From positions 71,893,312-71,957,311 of the forward strand of contig CM057826.1 in assembly GCA_030068075.1 (NCBI GenBank): DNA of 64,000 nt, written 5' to 3'. This DNA comes from Paguma larvata (lineage: Eukaryota > Chordata > Mammalia > Carnivora > Viverridae). Below the pieces are notes generated by a model. The model did no database searches. It had not been told where the DNA came from and worked only from the letters and a program-made list of their open reading frames with translations. Of the stretch, positions 14,222-26,200 are shown one piece after another; positions within the stretch are counted from its first letter, which is position 1, and the number at the start of each line of letters is the position of its first letter. The translations under genes were made by a program, and so were the position numbers.

Positions 14222-17200
14222 TACGTACACACATGTATATATGTAAACATGTATATGTATATATAATTGTGTATGTGTGAACAAAAGGAAAATATCAGCA
14301 TTATAAATCATCAGGGGAGAGACGTCTGGGTGGCTCAGTCGGTTAAGCGTCCGACTTCCTCAGGTCATGATCTTGTGGTTGTGGGTTTGAGCCCCTCATT
14401 GGGCTCTGTGCTGATAGCTCAGAGCCTGGAACCTGCTTCGGATACTCCTGTACACTGTTTAACTGGAAGAAAACTGGTAAAAGATTTCTGGAGCTACGGA
14501 AATAGTCCTGAGTGCATGTAAAGACATGTGTAAAGACAGTGAAAGAAATGAAAAGAGACCATATTCCCAAATATGAAAAAATAGTTGAATAAATTATTAC
14601 ACCATACCATTTAGCTATTAGAAATAATGATGCACGTATAGTTTTAATAATATGGAAACAAGTTCTTGGTTCTAACCGAAGGGACAAATATCGAAGTGTA
14701 AAATAGTATGCTTTTCCTAGTTCCCTTTTTGCCAAGAATACATTTGTTATATGTATGAATTTATGAGAAAACTTGAATCTTTATGAATTCAAGAGAAAAG
14801 TCCTTTAAGAATTTTCTGAAACATTAATATGTTTTTCTCTAGTTGGTAACACCACAGTGATCTCTTTTGCTATTTCTACATTTTCTAATTTTACGCAAAT
14901 TGTAGTAAATCTTTCCCTTTAACACATTGACATATTTTGTTCATCTGCTACCACCAACTGGGATCAAATAAGTAACTGTCAGATTACTTATTGTAATTAC
15001 ATAAGTATAATTATAATATTTCTGTGTAATTACAGTATTTCTGCCACAAATAGGACTAATTAAAATACAGATGAGGCTATCTGAAAGCTTATTATGTGGT
15101 TATATTTAATAAGAGTGTCAATTGACTTTCTATGACTAATACTATTATAAACAATCCTCTGCCTTTCACAATAAATAAATAATCAGACACGGTCTTCAAA
15201 CTTTCTTAAATGTGATACCAGTTAAAGAAAACCTTAGGACAAAATTTAGTCTTTAGGTATTCTTATCTACTGCCATACCATCATGATGATTTTAAAGTAT
15301 CATTTTTAAACCAGGGCCTCTATTTGCTGAATACTGAGACTGGTCAAAAAGCTAATTTTATCACAGCAAAAATTCTGGAATAACTAAAAACTAGTTTAAC
15401 TGTTAAAATAATTAAAAATAATAAACTTTTATATTTAAGCTTACATATGATTAGAATTACATAATTCACATGCATACATACAAAAATCAATTCAATGTCA
15501 GACTCGAAATGTATTTTTAGAGGCAAAGCAACACTTTGAGATACGCCAGAGCATACATGCATTTTTCTTGCATAGACAGTGATATTTTCTAAAACTAAAT
15601 TAGTATATTCTAAACAAGTCAAAATTTTACATTTTTTGACGGAATCGTCAAGTCTCTAAGCTTGAAATACTGTTTATTTCCTTGAAAATGAAGTAGGCAA
15701 ATTTTTCATTTTTTTCCATTATAAACTATAGTATCATTACAATTACTACAAGTACATTTGTAATTTTTTAGTTTGTTTAGTGATTGAAAATGCCTGTGCT
15801 TTTTGGTCCATCATTCTGGATTTATAAAGGTTAAAATAACAAAGCAAAATAATATTTATTGGACTGAATTCAACACTTCATTAGAAACGAAGAAATTCCA
15901 AATTTTTGCCACAATAAGGAATATCAAATCAAGGGAGGTAAACCTAAAGTTGTCCTTTTCTCAAATCATAATCTCAAAACTCTAGGAAAGAATGTAAAAA
16001 ATCTCGGTTTTTAAAGTTATAACTTTACCAAAATACAATTATGAATTTACCAAAAACAAGAGTGACTCCTGTAAGCCTCGACAAAATGTTGTCTGAAGAG
16101 TCCTAAGATTTAAAAAATAAATAATTCATCCAAGAAAAAAATTCTGGAGATGTCTTCAAATAAGTTCTCAGACTACTGAGAAGATCTAAGCTGACTGCAT
16201 CAAAAGATAACGCAACAGAGACTGAGACCATAGAGCATGAGAAATTACTTTAAAAGATAAAATGACATCTGACATCTTTCCCAAACTATTCTCACTTTTA
16301 CTGATTCTTTTAATTACAGTACTTTAAAAAATTCATTATAAAAATTTAAGTTACAAGGAGATGGTAAGAAATCTCTTCAGTGATATAAGCAATATACCTG
16401 AAATACATACACAACACATAGGAGAAATTACATCTAAAATCCTTTTAACACTTGAGTATCTTTTCGAGCCCACTTCTAAGAAACCAACTTTTCATTCCCA
16501 ATTCTAGAACATTTAGTATATATAACTGAATAAAAAGAGGCATGAGATAAGCCATATAACAAAACAGACATGACTATGCTAATAAATCATTTGTGTATTT
16601 AGCCTCTGAAATGATAAGTTTAGATATACTTCAAGCCTACTTTGAAGAATGAATACAGCCACCCTAAATATGTAAGAATCTTATATTAATGGCTTACCTA
16701 TTAAAAAGCATACTTTTAAATAAGCTTCACTCTAAGAGTAAGTAGAACTAATATGCACTGAACCTAATATGCACAAAGCAATACAAAACAATGAAAAAAA
16801 AAACTGGATTTTACTTACACTTCCAAAAATTGAATCATATTAGATACCAAAGATGGTCTATATTATATATCTGATCAAACAAATAAGTAGTGTTCTCTCA
16901 TGCTGAATAAATAAGCTAATCTTTAACATGAAAATAAGTAATTACATGTAAGTTGTGCACGGTCTGAATTCCCAGTTTTTCAAAGTCTGTAGTTTTTCCT
17001 GAACTTTCTGTGAGTATTAAGAACACTGACCCTATTTTAACCATTTTTATATGTATCTTTAAGTGAAGCAATTTTGCTCAGAATCCTCATACTCTTCATG
17101 TAGCCCATTTTTTCCTGCTTTTTAAGTTTGGTCATAGTTGGAATGTCTGATCTACGCCAATCTCCTCTTTACAGTATCCACATAATCATTAGTAATTCAG

Positions 17201-20200
17201 TTGAAAACAGGACCCAAAAGAGTATCCGCTAACATATCCTGTTTCTCAATTTGTCTTGTCACTTACCTCTTTATTATCAATCTGATTCTCTGCCCTAATT
17301 ACATATCAATTATTTCAATTTTGGTTACACCTTTATTTTTATCCTCCTATAAATGAAAAGACCCATGACCCAACCCATACCCCTCTGATAACAACTTACA
17401 CCCTGACCTCTAAATAATAATTTCAAAACACTTGCACATGAAGAAAAAGACTTGCAAAATTTACATAGAGCCACAGCTAGTTTTTTCTCCCATTCCCCAC
17501 ATATTTCCACAGCACAGACTTGACAGGTCCATAATGGGTACCCAGCAAATACTTAAGAAATTTATTCCACCCTGTTTCAGTTGTCTTGTTAGTATATTAT
17601 TGTTCTTTAAGAGTATCAATTCTTAAATTCTAAAAAGTCACAAAAAACAAACTATTAGAAAATTAGGTAATGACTTACTACATCAAAAAGTTTAAAATAC
17701 AAAATTCATAATTACTTAGTTTCCTTTTAAAAGTTATGGATTTTTATAGAGAGACAAAAACCAACTATCTTTTATCCAGTGATAGACATTTTAAAAGAAT
17801 CTACACAACACTGTAAGAAAATGGATTCCTAGGAATTACTTACCTGAGGAATAACAATATCTGCTAATGCCTTTGAAAGCCTGTATAATTCCATTGTATT
17901 TTCTAATTTCAAGGAACCATTATGCTGGACATCATATTTTATACAGTCATATATGTCAGGAATTTTACTAATGTCATATCTTCCATTCTTTGTTTTAAAG
18001 TCTTTTTCCAACTTGGACCATCTACGTAGCATTAGCTCTAACGTTTCACTATGGTAAAGCTGAATATCTAAAACGATATAATAAATTTAGCATATTAAAC
18101 TTAGAATCAGATTAGGGTATATATTAAAAAGTTGACAAGTAGAAATTTTTTTTAAGTATCAAAGGTAAAACTGTTAAGGTAGGGAATGTTATCATAGGTG
18201 TATACTATTAGTAAACCATATATTTTATAAACTTAAGTAAAAGACATAAATACATGGCTTAGAACATGGATTTGGGTTTATAAAAGACCTTTCCTTATGT
18301 TACACACTTCAGTAATCGGAAGAAAAAGAACAACAATAATAACAAAACTCTTAAACTAATACGTTTTCAATTTAGAATTTTAAATACTATATAATTTTCT
18401 TATTAGATTCACAAAACTAACAGAATAGACAGTCTTTAGCCAAAAGGAACATTAGAAATTAAATAGTACAAAGGATTTACTTTTACCTAGAATTCTAGAT
18501 TTCAAAGTTGCCCAAGTTATAACCAAGCTAATCTCAGATTGAGAGTCCAGATCATCTTTCAATTGTTTGCTTCTTATTATGCTAGCTATTTGCTGCTTAC
18601 TATATGAGAATGTTACATAATTAATCAAATAATAATATTTTATTATTTTTGCCATGCTATCGTGGATAAAAAGACTATAACCTAGTTATTATTCTTTGCT
18701 GGATATATGTTAATTCATACCTAGATATGAGAGGCTTAAGTTTTTAAGACTGATGCATCTTATTTTAAAATGTTTATAGTAATTGGATAACAATTTTTAT
18801 TTCTTTTATGTTTCAAGACACACAGTATTTACCTGATGATTTGGGATCTTCCATTCGATGTCTGATCTGAGAAGTCAAACTTTGTATCAAGGAATAAACT
18901 TTGTCACAGGTCTTCACAGGATTTTTAATTAAATGCATTGATTTGATAAGAGAAATGCTCCCAGATGGAGTAAGCTACAAATAAGTAAAATATATATTTC
19001 ACATCTAGTTATGCCTAGTTATGTCCAAGAGAACAATACACAAAACTTTCCAGTAGCTGGAGAACTTTTCAATACCACAAATGAAGATGACCCCCAAAAT
19101 ATAGTAATAACATCAAAAAGAAAGTAAAAATCTCAGAATTTTATGTTAAAAAATAGCAAACATAAGCTATCATTAGATTACCCACAGAGAAAATTTTGCA
19201 GAAGTACTCTAACTTACAATGAGATTTTATTCTAACTTACAGTGACAAATGGTTCTAGCCATTCGACATACATTTACATGTAATAATCCTAAGACTCTAT
19301 TATTATCACCATCTTTTTCCAGATGAGGTACTTAACAGAGATTAGGCAAGATGCCTAGGACCAAACCAAGAGTAGGTCAAGAGTGGGAGAAACTATAATG
19401 CATTCATATATAAATTTATCAGTAATCTATAATGTAAATAAAACTGCCCTAAACAAAGATGTTCAAAATAAATAAAAAAAACTTTATGCAGATTTTGATA
19501 CACCTAAAAATATAATTACAAAAAGATTGAAGGCAAAAAGAAAAAAAATACATAATGCAAAATCAAGTAAGAGGGGAAAAACTGTTGTTGCTATATTCAT
19601 CTCAAAACTTTGAAGCAAAAGGTACTTACTGATTGAAATATATCAATTCTAAATTTATAATCTACCTAATAACATGGCATCAAATATGTAAAGCAAAGAT
19701 TAAGAGAACTACAAAGAAAAGGATAAGTCACAAATTGAGTGGGAAATTTTAACACACAACAGTGAAGAAAGAAAATACAGACGAAAATGTCAGGAAGAGT
19801 TTTTATTAAAAGGATAGAAAGTTCAAAAGAAGAAAAGTCAAACTTAAAAATGTGATAGGTTTGGAAATTCTAAAAATACAGCTATGATCAAAGAAGAAAT
19901 CACAAAGGAAATCAGAAAATGTCCTTAACTACATAAACCTCAAAATGTATCCATATAGTCATAAAGGGAAATTTATGGCCTGAAGTCCTTATTTTAGTCA
20001 AGACTGAATATTCATGAGTTAATAAGCACACAACTAGTGACACAGGCTTACCAAAGGAGAAGGAATAAAATAATAAACAAAATTAATCAAATGGAAAACG
20101 AGTGCATAATTCAGAGGACCAACAAATCAAAGTTATTTCTTTGAAGGGACTAATAAAGCATATAAACCATGGCTAAACCGTACAAAAGGATCGTACGATG

Positions 20201-23200
20201 TCAGGAAACAAGAAGCAACATCTCTACAAAATCTTGTAGACATCACGAAGAATTTAAAGGAGATATGACAAACAAACTTCAAAAAGAATGTAACTTAATA
20301 CTGACACAACATATAACAACTAATTACTCTGGACTCCATGATTATAATGATTATTTGATTTCCCACAAAGAAAATGCCTATAGGATTTACTAGTAAATTT
20401 CACCCAATATTTCATTAAAGATATATGTACAAACTATTCCCCCAAAATAGGACTCTCTAATTTTATGAGACTAGCATAATTCCGATATTGAAAGCAAAGA
20501 CATAAGAATTAAATTGTAAAGGTTAATCTGACTCCTGAACATAGATGTAAAACTTCTAACCAAAAACAGTAAACCCAAACCAGTGAGATATATCACCACC
20601 ACCACCACCAATATATGTATATATAAATTGAGTTTATTTTAGGAGCCAAGATAGATTTTTTTTTAATGTTTATTTATTTGTGAGAGAAAAAGAGCACGAG
20701 AGAGACAGAGAGAGAGGGGTACAGAGGATCCAAAGCAGGCTCCATGCTGACAGCAGAGAGCTCGATGCAGGGCTTGAACTCAAGAACTGTGAGATCATGA
20801 CCTGAACTGAAGGTGAACACTTAACCGACTAAGCCACCCAGGAACCCCAGAAGAGCCAAGATAGCTTTACATCTCAAAAAATCATACGATGTAACAGATG
20901 AAAAGAAGAGAATGATGAAATTCAGTAATTTTCATGATAAATACTTTTAGCAAAATAGGAACAGAGTGAAATTTATTTTGAAAAAGAATAGCTACTAAAA
21001 ATATAGAAAACATACCTAATGGACAAGTGTTAAAGGCTTTCTTTGAGAACATGGACAAGAAATGCCACTTCTACTGAACATTGTTTTGAATAACTGAAGG
21101 TACTAGTTATTGAAGCAAAACAAAAAAAGAATAAATCAAATAAGGATCGGAAAAGAAGAAACAAACCTGTCAGTATGCTCTTAATGGATCAAAAAATCTA
21201 CAGAAATATTATTCAACGAATAAATGAGTTCAATAACGTTGATGCATATAAAGTCAATATTAAAAAGCTATTTCTACATAGCAACAATCAGAAAATAAAA
21301 TTTTTAGAGGTACTATTTGCAGAGGCATAAAAAATATTAAGATAAATTTTCAGAAACTACAGATTTGATGCATCTAAATCAGTATCTCAACAGGATTTTT
21401 GAGAGCATATTTTAAAATTTGTATGGAAATGGAAAAAAAGCCCTGAAAACTTGAAGAAGGAACCATGTAGGACCTGGGAGATCCTATTCAGTGGCACAGG
21501 ATTAAGAGACTAATATAGTGTAGAAATAGACCACACAGATAGATCATAAAGATGTTACTATAGGGGCGCCTGGGTGGCTCTGTCGGTGAGGTGGCCGACT
21601 TTGGCTCAGGTCACGATCTTGTGGTTTGTGAGTTCGAGCCCTGCATTGGGTTCTGTGCTGACAGCTCAGAGCCTGGAGCCTGCTTCAGATTCTGTCTGCC
21701 TCTCTCTCTCTGCCCCTCCCCTGCTCACACTCTGTCTCTCTCTCTCTCTCAAAAAAACAAACAAACAAACAAACAAAAAAAACCAAAGATGTTACTATAA
21801 AGTGATACTATAAAGGACACTCTTTCATTATGTGGTGCTGATATATCTGGATGTATACACAATTGGCAAAAGCAATTTTGACATCCTTAGCTTATAGCAC
21901 ACATAAAAGTCAATTTTAGCTAGATTATAGATAAATGTGAAAGGCAAAACAGTAAAGCTTACAGAAGATCCTATATAAGAATATTTTATGACATGTAGTT
22001 AGAAAAAGAAACATTAAAATACACTGGCCACAAAGGGGAGTGGGAGACAGAAGCATCCAGCTACTGAGTCACGGGGACAGACAGTATAGCACAGGGAACA
22101 TGATCAGTGGTAATTTAATAGCGCTGTGTGGTGACAGACAGTAACTACACTTGTAGTGAGCAAAGCGTAGAATATATGGATCTGTCTGTCTAATCACTGT
22201 GCTGTACACCTGAAACAGCACTGTGTCAATCATACCTCAATAATTTAAAAAAGAAAGAAGTCAGACAACATCAAAAACATATATGCACTGACCATAAAGG
22301 AAAAAATTCAACTTGGAATTCATGAACAATAAGAATCTATGCTTACTGAAAGACATCATAAAGGCTCAGAATAGGTGGTAGCATTTAGAACACATATCCA
22401 AAGAACCTCTACCACTCGATAAGAAAAATACAGACAAAAGGCAGAAAAAAAGGCCAAGAGATTTGAATAAAAGGCTTCATGAAAGAGGATATCTAAATGG
22501 TCAAAAAATATTACAGCCACACTGAACTACTTATACATCCATCTTCAGAACGGCCAAAACTGAACAGTCTGAGAATACAAAGTACAGAAACTATGTAGAA
22601 AAATTATTTTTATGGACTTCTAGTAGGAGTGTAAACTGGTTCAATGACTTTGGAAAACAATTTGACATTATCTACTGATACTGAAACATAAGCATACTGT
22701 GAGCCACACAATTTCAATCCCAGAATGTACCCAAGAGAATATATGCTCATATGCACTAGGAAACATGCAGGGGAACTCACAGAAGTATTAATCACAACAG
22801 GCCAAAACTATAACAATGATACAAAGTACGTATAAATTACAGTATATTCATAAAACAGAACATGGGTCATTAAACTATGGTCTGCAGGCCAAACGTGGCC
22901 TGTGGCATAGCCCATGAGCAAAGAATGGTATTTACACTTTTATTATTATTTGTTTTTAGTTTATTTATTTATTTTTGATAGAGAGACAGCATGCATGCAG
23001 GAGGGGCAGGAGACAGAGAATCCCAAGCAGGCCACACACTGTCAGTGGAGAGCCTGATGTGAGGCTCAAACTCACGAAACGTGAAACCATGACTTGAGTA
23101 AATCAAGAGTTGGTCACTTAACTTGACTGAGCTACCCAGGCACTGCGGTATTTAGATTTTTAAAAGGTGGTTAAAAATGAAAAAGAATATGCAACAAGAG

Positions 23201-26200
23201 ACCGACCACACGTGACCCACAAAGCCTAAAATTTACTACCCGGTCTTTTACAGAAAAAAGTTTGTCAATCCCTGAAATAAAATACTACACAAAAGTGATT
23301 ATTAATTAACTATGGAAATTCTCAAAAATATGGATAAATGTCACAAACATGACATTGAGCACAAGAAGCCAAACATAAAAGAAACCCTTCATACTCTACT
23401 GTATGAAGCTTAGAAAATGGCCAAAATGGAGACCACAGTAGTTAGGGATGATTACTTACCCAAATAAGTATTCCTGATATGAGAGGACTATAAACGAGAG
23501 CAATATCAAGTCAGGATAGTAATTATTTCTAGGAGATTGGGAAGGAGTTGCCATTGAGAAGGGGCAGGCAGGGATCACAGGTGTCCCAATGTTCTGTTTC
23601 TCTGTCTGGATGGGGACTATAGGAGTATTTGCTTTATAATACAATTGGCTCTAAGCTTTTATTTTACATACTTTCTGTACTTGCATATTTCACAAAGTAA
23701 AGAGTTTGCTAAGACCCACCTTTTCATAATCTTCAGCAGTAAAATCTCTATCTTTCTGAAGGATTTCATGAAGTCTTGCTTTCACGCGCTGCTGACAACT
23801 GCTCAGAGAGTCACTATCACTGTCCAAAAGACCGTTCATATTCGCGCTTTTTACCATCTGAACAAGAATGGGTGTAAGCTCTCCTTCTAGAGCTAGGAGC
23901 CCCTAAACATATTAAATAAAGCCAACACAAATTCAAAAATTAGTACGCAAATTAACAGAAAGTATCATAATAACTATATTGTTACATGCTGAATTTCATA
24001 AGGTATAAGCTAACTATTTGCAATAAATAAACTTTATTAATAATGTAGCCCATCACCATTTCAGGGCTTGAGCTGGAAATTTCAAATCTGGAATGTTTAA
24101 ACACTGCCTTAGCAGGAATTTTTTAATATGTGGTATCAGGTGAAATTTCTAGTAATTATGAAAAACATTTATTTATACCTTTGCAAAAGCAGCTGCAGTC
24201 ATCTGGACTCGTCCTTCATCAGACGCATATATTTTGAGGTCATGTCGGTAGGTACTATGTAATCTAAGTAAACCACAACCAGGAAATCCTGCATAATCTC
24301 CTGAAAATAAATACTCAAATCACTTAAGCTATATTTTTGTCTCACTATATTTCTATAAATATTCAGTAACATCTTACAATAAGTGAAGATTTGAAAATAC
24401 AACGCATAAATTTAACCAAATTAAAGAAACTCCAAGATTTACCTTGACCTCCAGGATACATACACCTGAAAGCTCTTCCAAGTTCTTCAGCCTGGACCCT
24501 GCCTGCTGGAGTTAGTTCTCCTCCCCATTTTAGAACCAAAAGTAAGGACGGTTCTTCTCTTCGGCTGTCTAAGATACATGTTAATGAATAAAAGCAAATA
24601 AATGTCAGCTTTGTTTCTTTTAAAGAGACAGGTTTCAAGATAAACTTTTTGTTTTCTGCAAAGGAAAATAACTTTTATGTAAATTATTTTGTTCCTTTGA
24701 ACATACCTATCTCTCTAGGCTTTTGCTTCTGTTGGGAAAAACGCTTGGTGCACCTGTTAAAATCTTACTCTAATTTTATAACCTCTTCCTCATTTTAGGA
24801 AGAAGGCTCTTTCCCACTTTTCTGAAAGGAAGTGGTGTTTCTTCCTTCCCTGATCTCATAGTGATATGACAGCAATAGTTGTGCCCAATATATTTAATTT
24901 AGTTGTGCCAGCTATGATACATTAAGAGCTCCTTCACCACAGAATCAAGATCTTGTGTTATCAAGAGGCTCACATAAAAGGTAATGTTAGCTGAAGTGAA
25001 GATGTATACATTTTTACAAAGAGGAATTAGTGATTTGCATAATTTTTTGGAAGATGTGAGATGAGAGAGCCTAAAATTGACTATAATTTAAACTTAAGAA
25101 TGAGATACACAATAAAACGTAGCCAAGAGCAGCTTTTTAAATTTGGAATCGTGTAATCTTTTCCTGTTCCCGACCCAAGTTTTCTCTCAGATATTCCACA
25201 AGCAAATGAATTTCTGTACCTAATTTATCTGCCCTTTATCATGTCCTAAGATCCTCACTGAGCTCCAGAAAAGAGGTAATTTAAAAATGAGCAATAAAAA
25301 AAAAAGAGCAATGTAAGTGCTAAAAAATTAATGATGATCCATGAAAAGTGATGAAACAGACTTTTCCCCTGGGGCTAGTACGTTGTAGTTGTTTGTGCTT
25401 TATCATGGAGGCCAATATTAATTCACGGAAGGACAATTAACAGACTTTTTCAACCACAGCTATATATAGAATATTTCTGATCACAAACATTGAAGTATAG
25501 GAAATTAATCTGTATTGCTATTAATCACAAAGAGTGACATCATCGCAATGACAAATTTAAAACAAATATATGAAGATCGATATAATCAAACTTGTGTTCA
25601 CATTTAAGATAATCACTACTTCAATTTATGCCATTATAAGTAATGCCATTGTGAATATCCCCATAGATCAATCCTTCCCTGAGTATCTGATCACTCCCTT
25701 GGGATAGATTCTTGTAAGGAGAATTAAGATCACAGCATATGAGAGATGCCTGGATGGCTCAGTTGGTTAAGCGTCTGACTCTGGATTTCTGCTTAGGTCA
25801 TGATTTCATGATTCATGACTTTGAGTCCCACATGGAGCTCGGCACTATCAGTGCAGAGCCTGCTTGGGATTCTCTCTCTCTCTGTCCCTCCTCCGCTTAC
25901 ACTCTCTTTCAAATAAATGAACTTTAAAACAAGATCAAAGCATATTAATTAACATTTTTTGAAGCTTCTTATATTGTCAAATTACTTTTCAAAGAGGTAT
26001 GTCAATTTATACTCCTACCAATAGACTGAAATCCACTCATACTATATTCTCAACAACATTCTTTATTATCGATTTGACAAAATAATAAGAAAACACTTTG
26101 CTAGTGTGATAGGCAAAAGTAATTATTACTATTATTACTGCTATTTCATTGGGCATCTACATTTCTTCATGAAATGACTTCTCCAATTTTTGCCCATTTT

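Larger units (their letters stand above)
19460..23700 (+). mobile_element. Old LINE-1 remnant(s), ORF2 to 3' end, broken by SINEs and an hAT fragment
   Basis: Diverged L1 ORF2-type and 3'-region sequence runs through intron 17. It is split by SINEs at 20655-20850, 21563-21784 and 22935-23146, and by an hAT-like piece. At 22020-22250 it has an L1 3' UTR pattern (CACTGTGCTGTACACCTGAA), so at least two L1 copies are joined here. It is antisense to PPIP5K2 and ends within a few tens of bases of the exon 17 donor. Confidence 0.6.

Noticed and set aside
13976..14311. Overlapping open frames rich in Tyr/Ile/His
   Set aside because: They translate the TA/CA microsatellite.
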